NCBI GenBank assembly: GCA_001465025.1
Contig: LNDO01000117.1
Location: forward strand, 1-37,642
Direction of reading: 5' to 3'
Origin: Pseudomonas sp. Ga0074129
GTDB lineage: Bacteria; Pseudomonadota; Gammaproteobacteria; Pseudomonadales; Pseudomonadaceae
DNA: 37,642 nucleotides
A program made the translations under genes and the position numbers. How positions within the stretch are numbered: position 1 is the first letter of the stretch; each line of letters begins with the position of its first letter. Shown one piece after another: positions 19,032 through 25,583 of the stretch. The notes under the pieces were generated by a model. It made no database searches, had not been told where the DNA came from, and saw only the letters and a program-made list of their open reading frames with translations.

Positions 19032-19976
19032 TTACAGGCTGTCTGCATCGGTACGGTTCTTTTTCCATTGCGTCCACTCGAACCCCAGCACGACCAGTAA
19101 CGAGAGCGCGAACGGTAACAACAAATAGAAGCAGCGGAAGACAATCAAAGCAGCCAGTACATCAGCTTTTGGTACTTCGGGTAGGGCGGCGATAAAGGTC
19201 ACTTCAAGCACACCAAGGCCGCCCGGCGCGTGAGAAAGCAACGCCAACGAGAATGACGCGAGGAAGACGCCGAATACCACCACGTATCCGGGATTGTGTT
19301 CCGCAGGCAGCGCAAAATAGATAATTGCTGCCGCACACGCCAACTCCAGCGGTCCGGCCAGTAACTGCCGGCCCACAATATTCAGTCGCGGGTATTCAAG
19401 GTGCAATTTGCCCCAGCGCCAGGGTTTGAATTGCCGCCAGGAACCGAGCACATAGAGTGCCACCAGCATCAACATGAGCAGGCCAATGACCTCTGAAACC
19501 AGCGGCGTTACCTCGGCCAAGCGGTGAATCAGGTTAGGCTCCAGCAGCAAAATAATGCCGCTGGCCAGCACGGTACCCAAGGCAAACGTAAATGAGCAAA
19601 AGACAATCAAAATGCCAATTTCTTGAGGCGTGAGGCCCTTGCTGCGGTAAGCCCTGTAGCGCACCAGCGCGCCTGAAAAAACGGACGCGCCAATGTTGTG
19701 CGCCAATGCGTAGGTGGTGAAGGAGCACAGGCTTATAAACCGCCAAGAGATCGTCTTGCCGAGGTGTGCGAGAGCAATTCGGTCGTACCAGGCCAGGGCG
19801 ATATAAGCCCCGAGGGTCGCCCCGATGGCTAATAACCACCGTGCTTGCGGAATTGCGCGCAAGCTGTCGGCAATTTCGCTCAGTGAAATGTTACGCACCT
19901 GGTGATAAAGCAGGTAACACGACAACAGCACTGCAACGAGCCCCACAAGGGTCCAGATCAGATCGCTTTTTTTCAT
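19032..19976 (-). CDS. Lysylphosphatidylglycerol synthetase-type flippase domain membrane protein (UPF0104/YbhN)
   Basis: A 314-residue polytopic membrane protein (ATG at 19976, MKKSDLIWTLVGLVAVLLSC). It has helices at about 7-25, 42-62, 80-100, 120-145, 150-175, 190-210, 225-270 and 285-305. It contains NIGASVFSGALVRYRAYRSKGL and SHAPGGLGVLEV, the signature of the LPG_synthase_TM (MprF flippase, UPF0104) family. The cytoplasmic lysyl-transferase domain of MprF is absent, so it is a membrane module only. Lipid or lipid-linked substrate movement is the likely role by family, but the substrate is unknown. A longer frame begins further upstream at 20078, but those 34 residues are charged and not family-like. 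Confidence 0.8.
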   Translation of the reverse strand: MKKSDLIWTLVGLVAVLLSCYLLYHQVRNISLSEIADSLRAIPQARWLLAIGATLGAYIALAWYDRIALAHLGKTISWRFISLCSFTTYALAHNIGASVFSGALVRYRAYRSKGLTPQEIGILIVFCSFTFALGTVLASGIILLLEPNLIHRLAEVTPLVSEVIGLLMLMLVALYVLGSWRQFKPWRWGKLHLEYPRLNIVGRQLLAGPLELACAAAIIYFALPAEHNPGYVVVFGVFLASFSLALLSHAPGGLGVLEVTFIAALPEVPKADVLAALIVFRCFYLLLPFALSLLVVLGFEWTQWKKNRTDADSL

Positions 19977-20112
19977 AGAGGCTGCCGTTCCACTGATATT
20001 GGTCCTCGCTCGTTGACAGGCATCGCGCAAAGTCGTGCGAAGGCTGCGGAGTATCGCGAAGGCGCGGCCGATGCTCAACCTTGGCGTGTTCGGCTAGGGT
20101 GAAGAAGTGTTT

Positions 20113-20522
20113 CTACGAGAGTCCAACCCAGCCCACTGTCAGGGTGGCCAATAAGGCATATCGAGCGGTTTTAGCCAAGGCCACAATCAGCAGAAACACC
20201 CATAGGCGCTCACGCATGATGCCGGCAACCAAGGTCAAAGGGTCGCCGATAATCGGCACCCAACTGAGCAGCAACGACCAGCGGCCGTAGCGGGCACGGG
20301 GAACCAGCGCCGCTGGCGAAAGTGTTCAAGGTAACGGCCGAGCAGCCAATTGATCACGGAACCGAGCACATTGCCGGCGATGGCCACCACCAGCAGCGCC
20401 CAAGGCGAGTACGCTTGGCTGAGTAACAGCGCCACTAGCACGCCTTCCGACTGCAGGGGCAGCAGCGTGGCCGCGCCCAGGGCGGAGAGGAACAGCCCGA
20501 GGTAAGCCGAGAGGGTCAGCAT
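20113..20522 (-). pseudogene. yqaA: YqaA family (DedA/SNARE-associated) membrane protein, frameshifted by internal deletion
   Basis: The first 76 codons (20522-20295) read MLTLSAYLGLFLSALGAATL through GRYLEHFRQRRWFPV, the N-terminal half of YqaA-type small membrane proteins. The frame then shifts. The remaining half is encoded in another frame from about 20292 to the TAG at 20113-20115, reading RYGRWSLLLSW, IIGDPLTLVAG and IMRERLWVFLLIVALAKTAR. About 12-13 residues of the expected linker are missing at 20290-20297, a deletion of roughly 37-40 nt that is not a multiple of three. Continued reading in the first frame gives 19 unrelated residues. The role of YqaA is not well defined. The lesion may be real or a sequence/assembly error. 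Confidence 0.8.
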
Positions 20523-20566
20523 GGGTTATGCCTGATCTGGCTGGCGGTTGGTCCAGCCAATGCCAT

Positions 20567-21261
20567 TCAGGAGGTTTTATCCTGTTCGGGATTGGCCATC
20601 ACCTCTTCCAGCTTGAGGCCGGTAAGGCCGTGGATGGTGCGCCACAGGTAGTAGAAGATGTCGGGTAGCTGAGCAGGTTCATGCGGCCCAGTTCTGCGTT
20701 GAAGGCTTCACTGCCGGCTGGGCTTACGACAATCCACTTGGCCAGGATGTAGTTCATCGCCGAAGAGAAAAAGAACGTACTGCTCAGCCAGTAAGTGGCC
20801 CTGAGCAGGCGCGTTTCAAATTGCTGGGTGTTGCCCGCTTGCTCTAGGCGCTCGTGGATTTTGTCGACGTTCAACACGTTTTTGTTAAACAGCAGGGTGC
20901 GAATCAGTGGGTAGCGGGTGTAAGTCGACACCAGCACGGCGATGCCAATCACGCATGGGATCGCCGCTTCTTTAATCGCCAGCCACTGGTTATCCAACTT
21001 AAGCAGACCAATGCCGCCGGTAAGCAGCACGCTGATCAGGCCAAGCAGGGCGATAAAGTTGAATTTGCGGTATTTGATTAGCTCAAAGCTGCCCCAGAGC
21101 AGAGGGAACGACAGTGCCAAGAGCAGCGCGCCGTCTGCGCCTAAATCGCTTTCACCACTGAGTTTCATCAGAATCAGCGAGGGGATAATCAGGCTCACCA
21201 GCAAATCGACCATTGGGCGGGGCTTGTGAGTGGCGTGAGGCGTGCGTGTGGTGTCGTTCAT
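20567..21261 (-). pseudogene. VC0807-family membrane protein, frameshifted by internal deletion
   Basis: From the ATG at 21261 (MNDTTRTPHATHKPRPMVDL) the frame encodes a polytopic membrane protein with helices near 24-45, 50-65, 72-90, 100-120 and a later pair. It contains KYRKFNFIALLGLISVLLTG and LGRMNLLSYP, resembling the VC0807 (septation-protein-A-like) family. After SYP at 20662 the frame goes out of register and ends in 17 unrelated residues. The proper C-terminus is in another frame from 20659: IFYYLWRTIHGLTGLKLEEV, then MANPEQDKTS and TGA at 20567-20569. The helix segment normally joining these parts is largely missing, so a short deletion of a length not divisible by three is inferred. 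It lies 44 bp upstream of the similarly broken yqaA. Confidence 0.7.
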
Positions 21262-21576
21262 ATCATTCTGGCTGCGCAAAAGAGGCGTGATGATCGCCTG
21301 ACTAGGCCGTGGCTGCCAGCCCGGCTAGCGTTTGGAGTGTGAAAAAGTGTGAGGCCGCCGTGTCGTGTCGGTTTGTGTGGTGGGTGCTTTGCCCATGCGA
21401 AACCGCTCGCTGCGTTGCTGCGTCTTAACGGCGTCGTTATTAAGCCTGTGATCGGTGTGCTGGCTGTCTGCCGCGTATTGAGTCGGGCGGATTATGTTCC
21501 ATGCCAGCATTGGCGGCACGTTGAGGCAATTTTTCAGGTCTGAGCTAGGCTGATTTCACGGCTTGGAGAATGGATC
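21262..21576. other. Intergenic stretch without a recognisable gene
   Basis: About 315 bp between the VC0807-family remnant and the periplasmic binding-protein gene. A 64-codon plus-strand frame (21349-21543) has no ribosome-binding site and no resemblance I recognise. TTGAGG near 21520 with TAGGCT 19 nt later is a poor promoter candidate for the next gene. No terminator, tRNA or REP-like palindrome is visible. Confidence 0.6.
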
Positions 21577-22332
21577 TTGCTAAAACGAAGTTGCCTGCTC
21601 GGTTGTTGGCTTGTTTGCTGGATGGCAGGGTTGGTCAGGGCGGAGTTGCACCTGATCACAGAAGAGGCGCCGCCCACCAGCTATAGCCACAATGGCGAAC
21701 TGCATGGTTTTGCAGTTGAAGTAGTGCGCGCGCTGATTGAGCGTACGGGCGATTCTTCGCAGATTGAATTGATGCCTTGGACGCGCGGCTACAACTTGGC
21801 TCAGCAGCGGCCCGATACAGCGATTTTCTCCACCGTTCGTACGCCTGAGCGAGAGGCGCGTTTCCAATGGGTCGGCCCAATCCTCATTGGCACCACGCGG
21901 TTCTATTCATTGAAGTCGCGCAATCTGCGTTTCGATACGCTGCAAGACGCCGCTGCCAGCGGGCCCTTAGCGGTGCCCAAGCAGTGGTACACCTTCGAAA
22001 CCCTTGAATCACATGGTTTTAAAAACCTCTACGGTGTGCCGAGTTCGAAAAATATGGTGACCATGCTCAAACATGGTCGAGTGAAGTTAATTGCCACGGA
22101 AGACCTGACTCTGGATGCAGAGTTGGCCCGCGGCGGGTTGCGTGCTGAGGACGTGCAAGCCCATTTACCCTTGATGCGCTCGGCGTATTACATCGCTTTT
22201 TCCCTGCAGACCGATGCCGCCGTGATCGAGCGCTGGCAAGAGGCCCTGCGCGGTATGCATCAAGACGGCAGTTTTGCCGAAGTCTTTCAACGCTGGATGC
22301 CTCACGCCGATTTGCCGGCGCCCCCTCAATAG
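21577..22332 (+). CDS. Periplasmic substrate-binding protein (SBP_bac_3 family), orphan
   Basis: A 251-residue exported protein of the family-3 extracellular solute-binding fold, usually specific for amino acids or related small polar molecules. The TTG start has GGAG 8 nt upstream. An ATG 7 bp earlier is out of frame. Residues 1-22 (LLKRSCLLGCWLVCWMAGLVRA) form a signal peptide. The mature part opens with ELHLITEEAPPTSYSHNGEL and GFAVEVVRALIERTG, the typical start of this fold, and ends with WQEALRGMHQDGSFAEVFQRW. No permease or ATPase gene is adjacent. Such orphan pseudomonad proteins may serve an unlinked transporter or a sensor. The ligand is not predictable. Confidence 0.8.
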   Translation: MLKRSCLLGCWLVCWMAGLVRAELHLITEEAPPTSYSHNGELHGFAVEVVRALIERTGDSSQIELMPWTRGYNLAQQRPDTAIFSTVRTPEREARFQWVGPILIGTTRFYSLKSRNLRFDTLQDAAASGPLAVPKQWYTFETLESHGFKNLYGVPSSKNMVTMLKHGRVKLIATEDLTLDAELARGGLRAEDVQAHLPLMRSAYYIAFSLQTDAAVIERWQEALRGMHQDGSFAEVFQRWMPHADLPAPPQ

Positions 22333-22368
22333 CGCTATATCCCCTTTTTATTTCGCTTCGAGTCACGG

Positions 22369-23370
22369 ATGCCTACGACCCGCCTTATCGCGCTGGACTC
22401 CTCCGAGCGCGCGCAGTTTTTTGCGCACCTGGCTGCCATGGAAAAAGCCGGAGTGCCAGCCCTACACGCGTTGCGCAGCCTCTCGGTGCCGGCGCATGCC
22501 CGTGGCGTACAGGCTGAGTTGCAGGCGCAACTTGAGCGCGGCGCCGACATGGCCACTGCCGGGCTGCGCAGCGGTTGGTTGATTCCGCTGGATGCCACCT
22601 TGTTGCGAGCGGGGCAAGCCAGTGGTTGTTTGGCGGCGGTCTATCAACGTCTGGCGGAGCGCTACGCACATCGCGCCAAGCAGGCCGCAGCGCTGAAATC
22701 GCGACTGATCATGCCGGCTGCGGTGCTGGTGCTGGCGCTGCTTATTCAGCCGCTGCCGCAGTTGGTCAGCGGTCAGTTGAGCGTGGCTGGCTACCTGTGG
22801 GGTGTGCTCTGGCCGTTACTCAGCATGACTGCGCTGTATGGGCTAGGGCGTAGCCTCTATCGACGACGCCAAGCCGCACCGGCGGCGAAAGCATCTTTAC
22901 TCGAAACGTTGCTGGTGCGGGTGCCCCTGCTGGGAACCGCATTGCTAAGGCGCAACCTGCGTGATTTTTTCGACAGCCTCGGGCTGATGCTGGAAGCGGG
23001 CATGCCCATGTTGGACGCGCTACCCAAGGCCTGCGCGGCGATCAGTCATGCGCCGCCGCGTAAACGCTTCAGTGCCTTGCAGTTGGCGGTGCAAAGTGGG
23101 CAGTCGCTCACCCAGGCGTTGAATACAGTGGATTTCCCCGGGCATGGTCTGGCGCTTGGCCTGGTTCGCACCGGTGAAGCCAGCGGCACGCTGCCGGCCA
23201 GCCTGCTTAATTACGCCGCAGTAGAAACGCAAAAGCTGGATGGTTTTTTTGAGCAGTTAGCCACCTGGTTGCCGCGCCTGTTGTATGCCGCAGTGATGCT
23301 ATGGATGGCTTATGGGCTGGTGACCGGCGCGGGGTTTGCGCCACGTATGCCGGTTGAGTTGGCGACTTAA
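22369..23370 (+). CDS. Type II secretion F / PilC-like inner-membrane protein, orphan
   Basis: A 333-residue protein with two T2SS-F domains, as in GspF and PilC, which form the inner-membrane platform of type II secretion systems and type IV pili. The first domain (about 13-115) has FFAHLAAMEKAGVPALHAL and LLRAGQASGCL. The second (about 185-300) has LRDFFDSLGLMLEAGMPMLD and GLVRTGEASGTL. Membrane helices lie near 115-132, 140-160 and 305-325. Normal family proteins have about 400 residues, so this is a short form. No gspE/pilB ATPase, pseudopilin or gspD gene is nearby. It could work with an unlinked system or be a degenerate remnant. The frame is intact. Confidence 0.8.
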   Translation: MPTTRLIALDSSERAQFFAHLAAMEKAGVPALHALRSLSVPAHARGVQAELQAQLERGADMATAGLRSGWLIPLDATLLRAGQASGCLAAVYQRLAERYAHRAKQAAALKSRLIMPAAVLVLALLIQPLPQLVSGQLSVAGYLWGVLWPLLSMTALYGLGRSLYRRRQAAPAAKASLLETLLVRVPLLGTALLRRNLRDFFDSLGLMLEAGMPMLDALPKACAAISHAPPRKRFSALQLAVQSGQSLTQALNTVDFPGHGLALGLVRTGEASGTLPASLLNYAAVETQKLDGFFEQLATWLPRLLYAAVMLWMAYGLVTGAGFAPRMPVELAT

Positions 23371-23409
23371 GGTCTGTTGAAAGCTCGGGGCAAGGTTTCT
23401 GCGGGAGCA

Positions 23410-23448
23410 TGTAGTTTTACTACAAGCTTGATTTGTAGTTTTACTACA
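23410..23448. promoter_or_regulatory. Two identical 15-bp palindromic operators upstream of the oxaloacetate decarboxylase gene
   Basis: TGTAGTTTTACTACA occurs at 23410-23424 and again at 23434-23448. Each is a perfect inverted repeat (TGTAGT/ACTACA around TTT), and the copies are 24 bp apart centre to centre in direct repeat. The second overlaps CATAAT at 23447-23452, a possible -10 element. Paired identical palindromes just before a gene fit cooperative binding of a dimeric regulator. The half-site is compatible with GntR-type sites but does not identify the protein. A 13/15-identical copy lies within the gene. Confidence 0.6.
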
Positions 23449-23488
23449 TAATTGCCGGCCCAGAATTGACCTTGCCCTATGGTGCCCC

Positions 23489-24352
23489 ATGCAAAGAACC
23501 TCGCATCATGACCTGCGCGCCCAGTTCCGTGCGCTGTTAGCCTCAAATCGCTGTTATCACACCGCTTCAGTGTTTGATCCGATGGCAGCCCGCATCGCCG
23601 CTGATTTAGGGTTTGAAGTGGGCATTCTGGGTGGTTCTGTAGCTTCACTACAAGTTCTGGCCGCCCCCGACTTCGCGCTGATTACCCTCAGTGAGTTTGT
23701 CGAGCAGGCCACGCGCATTGGCCGCGTTAGCCGTCTGCCGGTGATTGCCGATGCGGATCATGGCTACGGCAATGCGCTGAACGTGATGCGCACCGTGGTT
23801 GAGCTGGAGCGCGCCGGGATTGCCGCGTTAACCCTTGAGGACACCCTGCTGCCTGCGCAATTCGGGCGCAAATCCACTGACCTGATCAGCATTGACGAAG
23901 GCGTCGGCAAAATACGCGCGGCATTGGAAGCGCGGGTTGATCCGGACCTGGCGATCATCGCCCGCACCCATGCCGGCGTGCTGGATGTCAGCGAAGTTAT
24001 TCGCCGCACGCATGCCTATCAGGCCGCCGGGGCGGATGCCATCTGCCTGGTCGGCGTCGAGGATTTTGCTCATCTGGAGCAGATCGCCGCTGCCCTGAGC
24101 ATTCCGCTGATGCTGGTCACCTACGGCAACCCCAAACTGCGCGACAACGCCCGTCTGGCCGCGCTGGGTGTGCGCATTGTGGTCAACGGCCATGCTGCTT
24201 ACTTCGCGGCGATCAAGGCCACCTACGACTGCTTGCGTGAGCAGCGCGGAGCCGAACCTTGCGAACTCAACGCCACCGAACTGACGCATAAATACACGCA
24301 ACCCGAGGACTACATCGTCTGGGCGCGCGAGTTTATGGAGGTCAAGGAGTAG
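23489..24352 (+). CDS. Oxaloacetate decarboxylase, PEP mutase/isocitrate lyase superfamily (PA4872-like)
   Basis: A 287-residue TIM-barrel enzyme closely resembling P. aeruginosa PA4872. From the literature PA4872 is an oxaloacetate decarboxylase (oxaloacetate to pyruvate and CO2) in the PEP mutase/isocitrate lyase superfamily. The N-terminus has [22 protein letters not shown], followed by [20 protein letters not shown]. The metal-binding and catalytic stretch [20 protein letters not shown] lies near 88, [18 protein letters not shown] near 113, then IIARTHAG and [20 protein letters not shown]. The cysteine of true isocitrate lyases is absent, as expected in this subgroup. It appears monocistronic, with no strong Shine-Dalgarno sequence. 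Two operator-like palindromes precede it and a third lies inside codons 50-55. Confidence 0.9.
   Translation: MQRTSHHDLRAQFRALLASNRCYHTASVFDPMAARIAADLGFEVGILGGSVASLQVLAAPDFALITLSEFVEQATRIGRVSRLPVIADADHGYGNALNVMRTVVELERAGIAALTLEDTLLPAQFGRKSTDLISIDEGVGKIRAALEARVDPDLAIIARTHAGVLDVSEVIRRTHAYQAAGADAICLVGVEDFAHLEQIAAALSIPLMLVTYGNPKLRDNARLAALGVRIVVNGHAAYFAAIKATYDCLREQRGAEPCELNATELTHKYTQPEDYIVWAREFMEVKE
23638..23652. promoter_or_regulatory. Intragenic copy of the operator-like palindrome
   Basis: TGTAGCTTCACTACA matches the upstream 15-bp palindromes at 13 of 15 positions and keeps both 5-bp arms (TGTAG/CTACA). It spans codons for S-V-A-S-L-Q written TCT GTA GCT TCA CTA CAA, AT-rich choices that stand out in a gene otherwise rich in CTG, GCC and CGC. 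It lies 204 bp downstream of the second upstream copy, a spacing that would allow DNA looping. Its function is inferred. Confidence 0.45.
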
Positions 24353-24424
24353 GCCGACCGCCTGCGCTTGAGGTTCATCGCATTTCGGCGCATACCTACA
24401 GCGTAAACAACGGAGGGCGAGTGC

Positions 24425-24691
24425 ATGGCCGGTGGTTGGGCAAACGATGGCGCGGTTCAGGAGCAAATCGATAGCAGCATCGAAGACGCCATTGCCCGTG
24501 TTCGCAGCCAACTGCCGCGCGGCGAAAGCCTGAGCCATTGCGAGGAGTGCGACGCCATCATTCCCGAAGCACGGCGTACAGCCATCCCCGGTGTGCACCT
24601 GTGCGTGGCCTGCCAAACCGAGCATGACAAGGAACAGGCCAAATTCAGCGGTTATAACCGCCGGGGTAGTAAGGACAGTCAGTTGCGCTGA
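24425..24691 (+). CDS. DksA/TraR-type zinc-finger protein (YbiI-like)
   Basis: A small protein of 88 residues with the DksA/TraR C4 zinc-finger pattern. CEEC near residue 40 and CVAC near 60 are separated by DAIIPEARRTAIPGVHL, and the upstream part is short and helical (QEQIDSSIEDAIARVRSQL). Full-length DksA has about 150 residues with a coiled coil that enters the RNA polymerase secondary channel. This protein lacks that long coiled coil, as in YbiI-like members, so transcription control cannot be assumed. GGAGG lies 8 nt before the ATG. The gene is 72 bp after the decarboxylase gene and could be co-transcribed with it. Confidence 0.85.
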   Translation: MAGGWANDGAVQEQIDSSIEDAIARVRSQLPRGESLSHCEECDAIIPEARRTAIPGVHLCVACQTEHDKEQAKFSGYNRRGSKDSQLR

Positions 24692-24708
24692 GGGTCTAGG
24701 TGATTGCT

Positions 24709-24747
24709 GTTGGGCTTCACCGCTGCGCGGCTCAACCGCAACCTACG
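24709..24747 (+). repeat. REP sequence, left flank 1 (long form, 39 bp)
   Basis: It starts GTTGGGCTTCACCGCTGCG and ends GCGGCTCAACCGCAACCTACG. GCCGCTGCGCGGC-type pairing forms the core palindrome and the end is CTACG (GTAG on the other strand). With the inverted copy at 24774-24805 it makes a REPIN-like pair. Confidence 0.75.
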
Positions 24748-24773
24748 TGTGGTTATGCTGGCGATGGGTTTGG

Positions 24774-24805
24774 GTAGGTTGTGGTTTAGCGCAGCGAAGC
24801 CCAAC
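24774..24805 (-). repeat. REP sequence, left flank 2 (short form, 32 bp, inverted)
   Basis: It runs from GTAGGTTGTGGTTTAGCGC to GCAGCGAAGCCCAAC, the inverse of the neighbouring copy. It lacks about 7 bp of the core that the long form has. The GTAG lies at its left edge. Confidence 0.75.
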
Positions 24806-24823
24806 AGGCCATTGGTATGCCTC

Positions 24824-24861
24824 GTTGGGCTTCGTCGCTGCGCTCCTCAACCCAACCTACG
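24824..24861 (+). repeat. REP sequence, left flank 3, overlapping the RAYT stop codon
   Basis: GTTGGGCTTCGTCGCTGCGC through CTCCTCAACCCAACCTACG. The TAG stop of the RAYT gene (minus strand, 24859-24857) lies inside its conserved CCTACG end, so gene and REP share bases. Confidence 0.75.
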
Positions 24862-25357
24862 AAGCTCCACCCCAGTCTGGCAGTAGCAGTCCCCGGCGCA
24901 CATAGCTGTGAATGGAGGAATAGGGCCATTCAAGCGGATGCTGGACGTGGCCATGTTTAACTGGGTTGTAGTGGATGTAGTCAACATGCCGCTGAAAGTC
25001 ATGCTCATCACGGATGCAATGTTCCCAATAGCGCCGCTGCCAGATGCCGCGTTCTCGTTTGAGGTGACGCGAAAGCGAAATGCATTCGCCGGGGGCGACC
25101 TGACGGCTAAAGGCGGGCTTGATCAGGGCCCATCGCGTTGGGTAGTCCAGATCGTTTTCGGGTAGTTGCCAGATGCAATGTAGGTGATCGGGCAATACCA
25201 CCATCGCCAGAATCTCGAATGGATGGCGTGCGCGAACGCTACGAATGCTCTGTCGGAGCGGCTCGATATGGTCGGTCAGTAGTGTTTGGCTGCGGTCGGC
25301 GAGCGTGACCGTAAAGAAGTAAGTGCCACCAGGCACCCAGGCGCGTCGATAGCGCAT
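24857..25357 (-). CDS. REP-associated tyrosine transposase (RAYT, Y1_Tnp/IS200-like)
   Basis: RAYTs are single-domain HUH endonucleases related to IS200/IS605 transposases that cut REP DNA next to a GTAG tetranucleotide. The 166-residue product has RYRRAWVPGGTYFFTVTLADR at the N-terminus, the HUH motif in LPDHLHCIW (about 58-66), and the C-terminal tyrosine region VDYIHYNPVKHG (about 128-139) that carries the nucleophile in the family. It ends with WPYSSIHSYVRRGLLLPDWG. The ATG at 25357 is preferred over the GTG at 25363 because AAGGA lies 8 nt before it. All expected motifs are present, so it is probably functional. Its stop codon is within a REP and six REPs flank it. Confidence 0.9.
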   Translation of the reverse strand: MRYRRAWVPGGTYFFTVTLADRSQTLLTDHIEPLRQSIRSVRARHPFEILAMVVLPDHLHCIWQLPENDLDYPTRWALIKPAFSRQVAPGECISLSRHLKRERGIWQRRYWEHCIRDEHDFQRHVDYIHYNPVKHGHVQHPLEWPYSSIHSYVRRGLLLPDWGGAS

Positions 25358-25434
25358 ATTCACCGTCCTTGGTGAGTGAAATATGTCTCCAGTGTAGACC
25401 GGTGTTTATAGGTTGCTTGGGTGTTGGGGTAGTT

Positions 25435-25473
25435 GTTGGGCTTCGCCGCTGCGCGGCTCAACCACAACCTACG
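25435..25473 (+). repeat. REP sequence, right flank 1 (long form, 39 bp)
   Basis: GTTGGGCTTCGCCGCTGCGC through GGCTCAACCACAACCTACG. It is the nearest REP upstream of the RAYT coding start, about 78 bp from the ATG. Confidence 0.75.
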
Positions 25474-25492
25474 GGGCGTGTGGGTTGTGGCT

Positions 25493-25531
25493 GTTGGGTT
25501 TCGCCGCTGCGCGGCTCAACCGCAACCTACG
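25493..25531 (+). repeat. REP sequence, right flank 2 (long form, 39 bp)
   Basis: GTTGGGTTTCGCCGCTGCGC through GGCTCAACCGCAACCTACG. It is nearly identical to the copy 58 bp to the left and pairs with the inverted copy to its right. Confidence 0.75.
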
Positions 25532-25538
25532 GGGTGAT

Positions 25539-25570
25539 GTAGGTTGTGGTTGAGCGCAGCGAAGCCCAAC
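25539..25570 (-). repeat. REP sequence, right flank 3 (short form, 32 bp, inverted)
   Basis: GTAGGTTGTGGTTGAGCGC through GCAGCGAAGCCCAAC, almost the same as the inverted copy at 24774-24805. It ends 13 bp before the ureC stop, so it also sits in the 3' untranslated region of the urease transcript. Confidence 0.75.
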
Positions 25571-25583
25571 AGCGGTGATCCTG

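Larger units (their letters stand above)
24709..25570. mobile_element. RAYT transposase gene with its flanking REP sequences (REP/RAYT unit)
   Basis: A single REP-associated tyrosine transposase gene lies between two sets of three REP sequences of one family: 24709-24747 (+), 24774-24805 (-), 24824-24861 (+) on the left, and 25435-25473 (+), 25493-25531 (+), 25539-25570 (-) on the right. This is the layout described for RAYT loci in pseudomonads and enterobacteria, in which the transposase is flanked by, and acts on, its own REPs. The unit separates the zinc-finger gene from ureC. Confidence 0.8.

Noticed and set aside
21349-21543. 64-codon frame in the gap before the binding-protein gene
   Set aside because: No Shine-Dalgarno, no known family and no conserved context. 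Similar frames occur by chance.
23371-23460. The paired TGTAGTTTTACTACA motifs as another REP family
   Set aside because: The copies are short, identical and in direct rather than inverted order, lack a GC-rich hairpin core, and sit at a promoter position, so an operator fits better.
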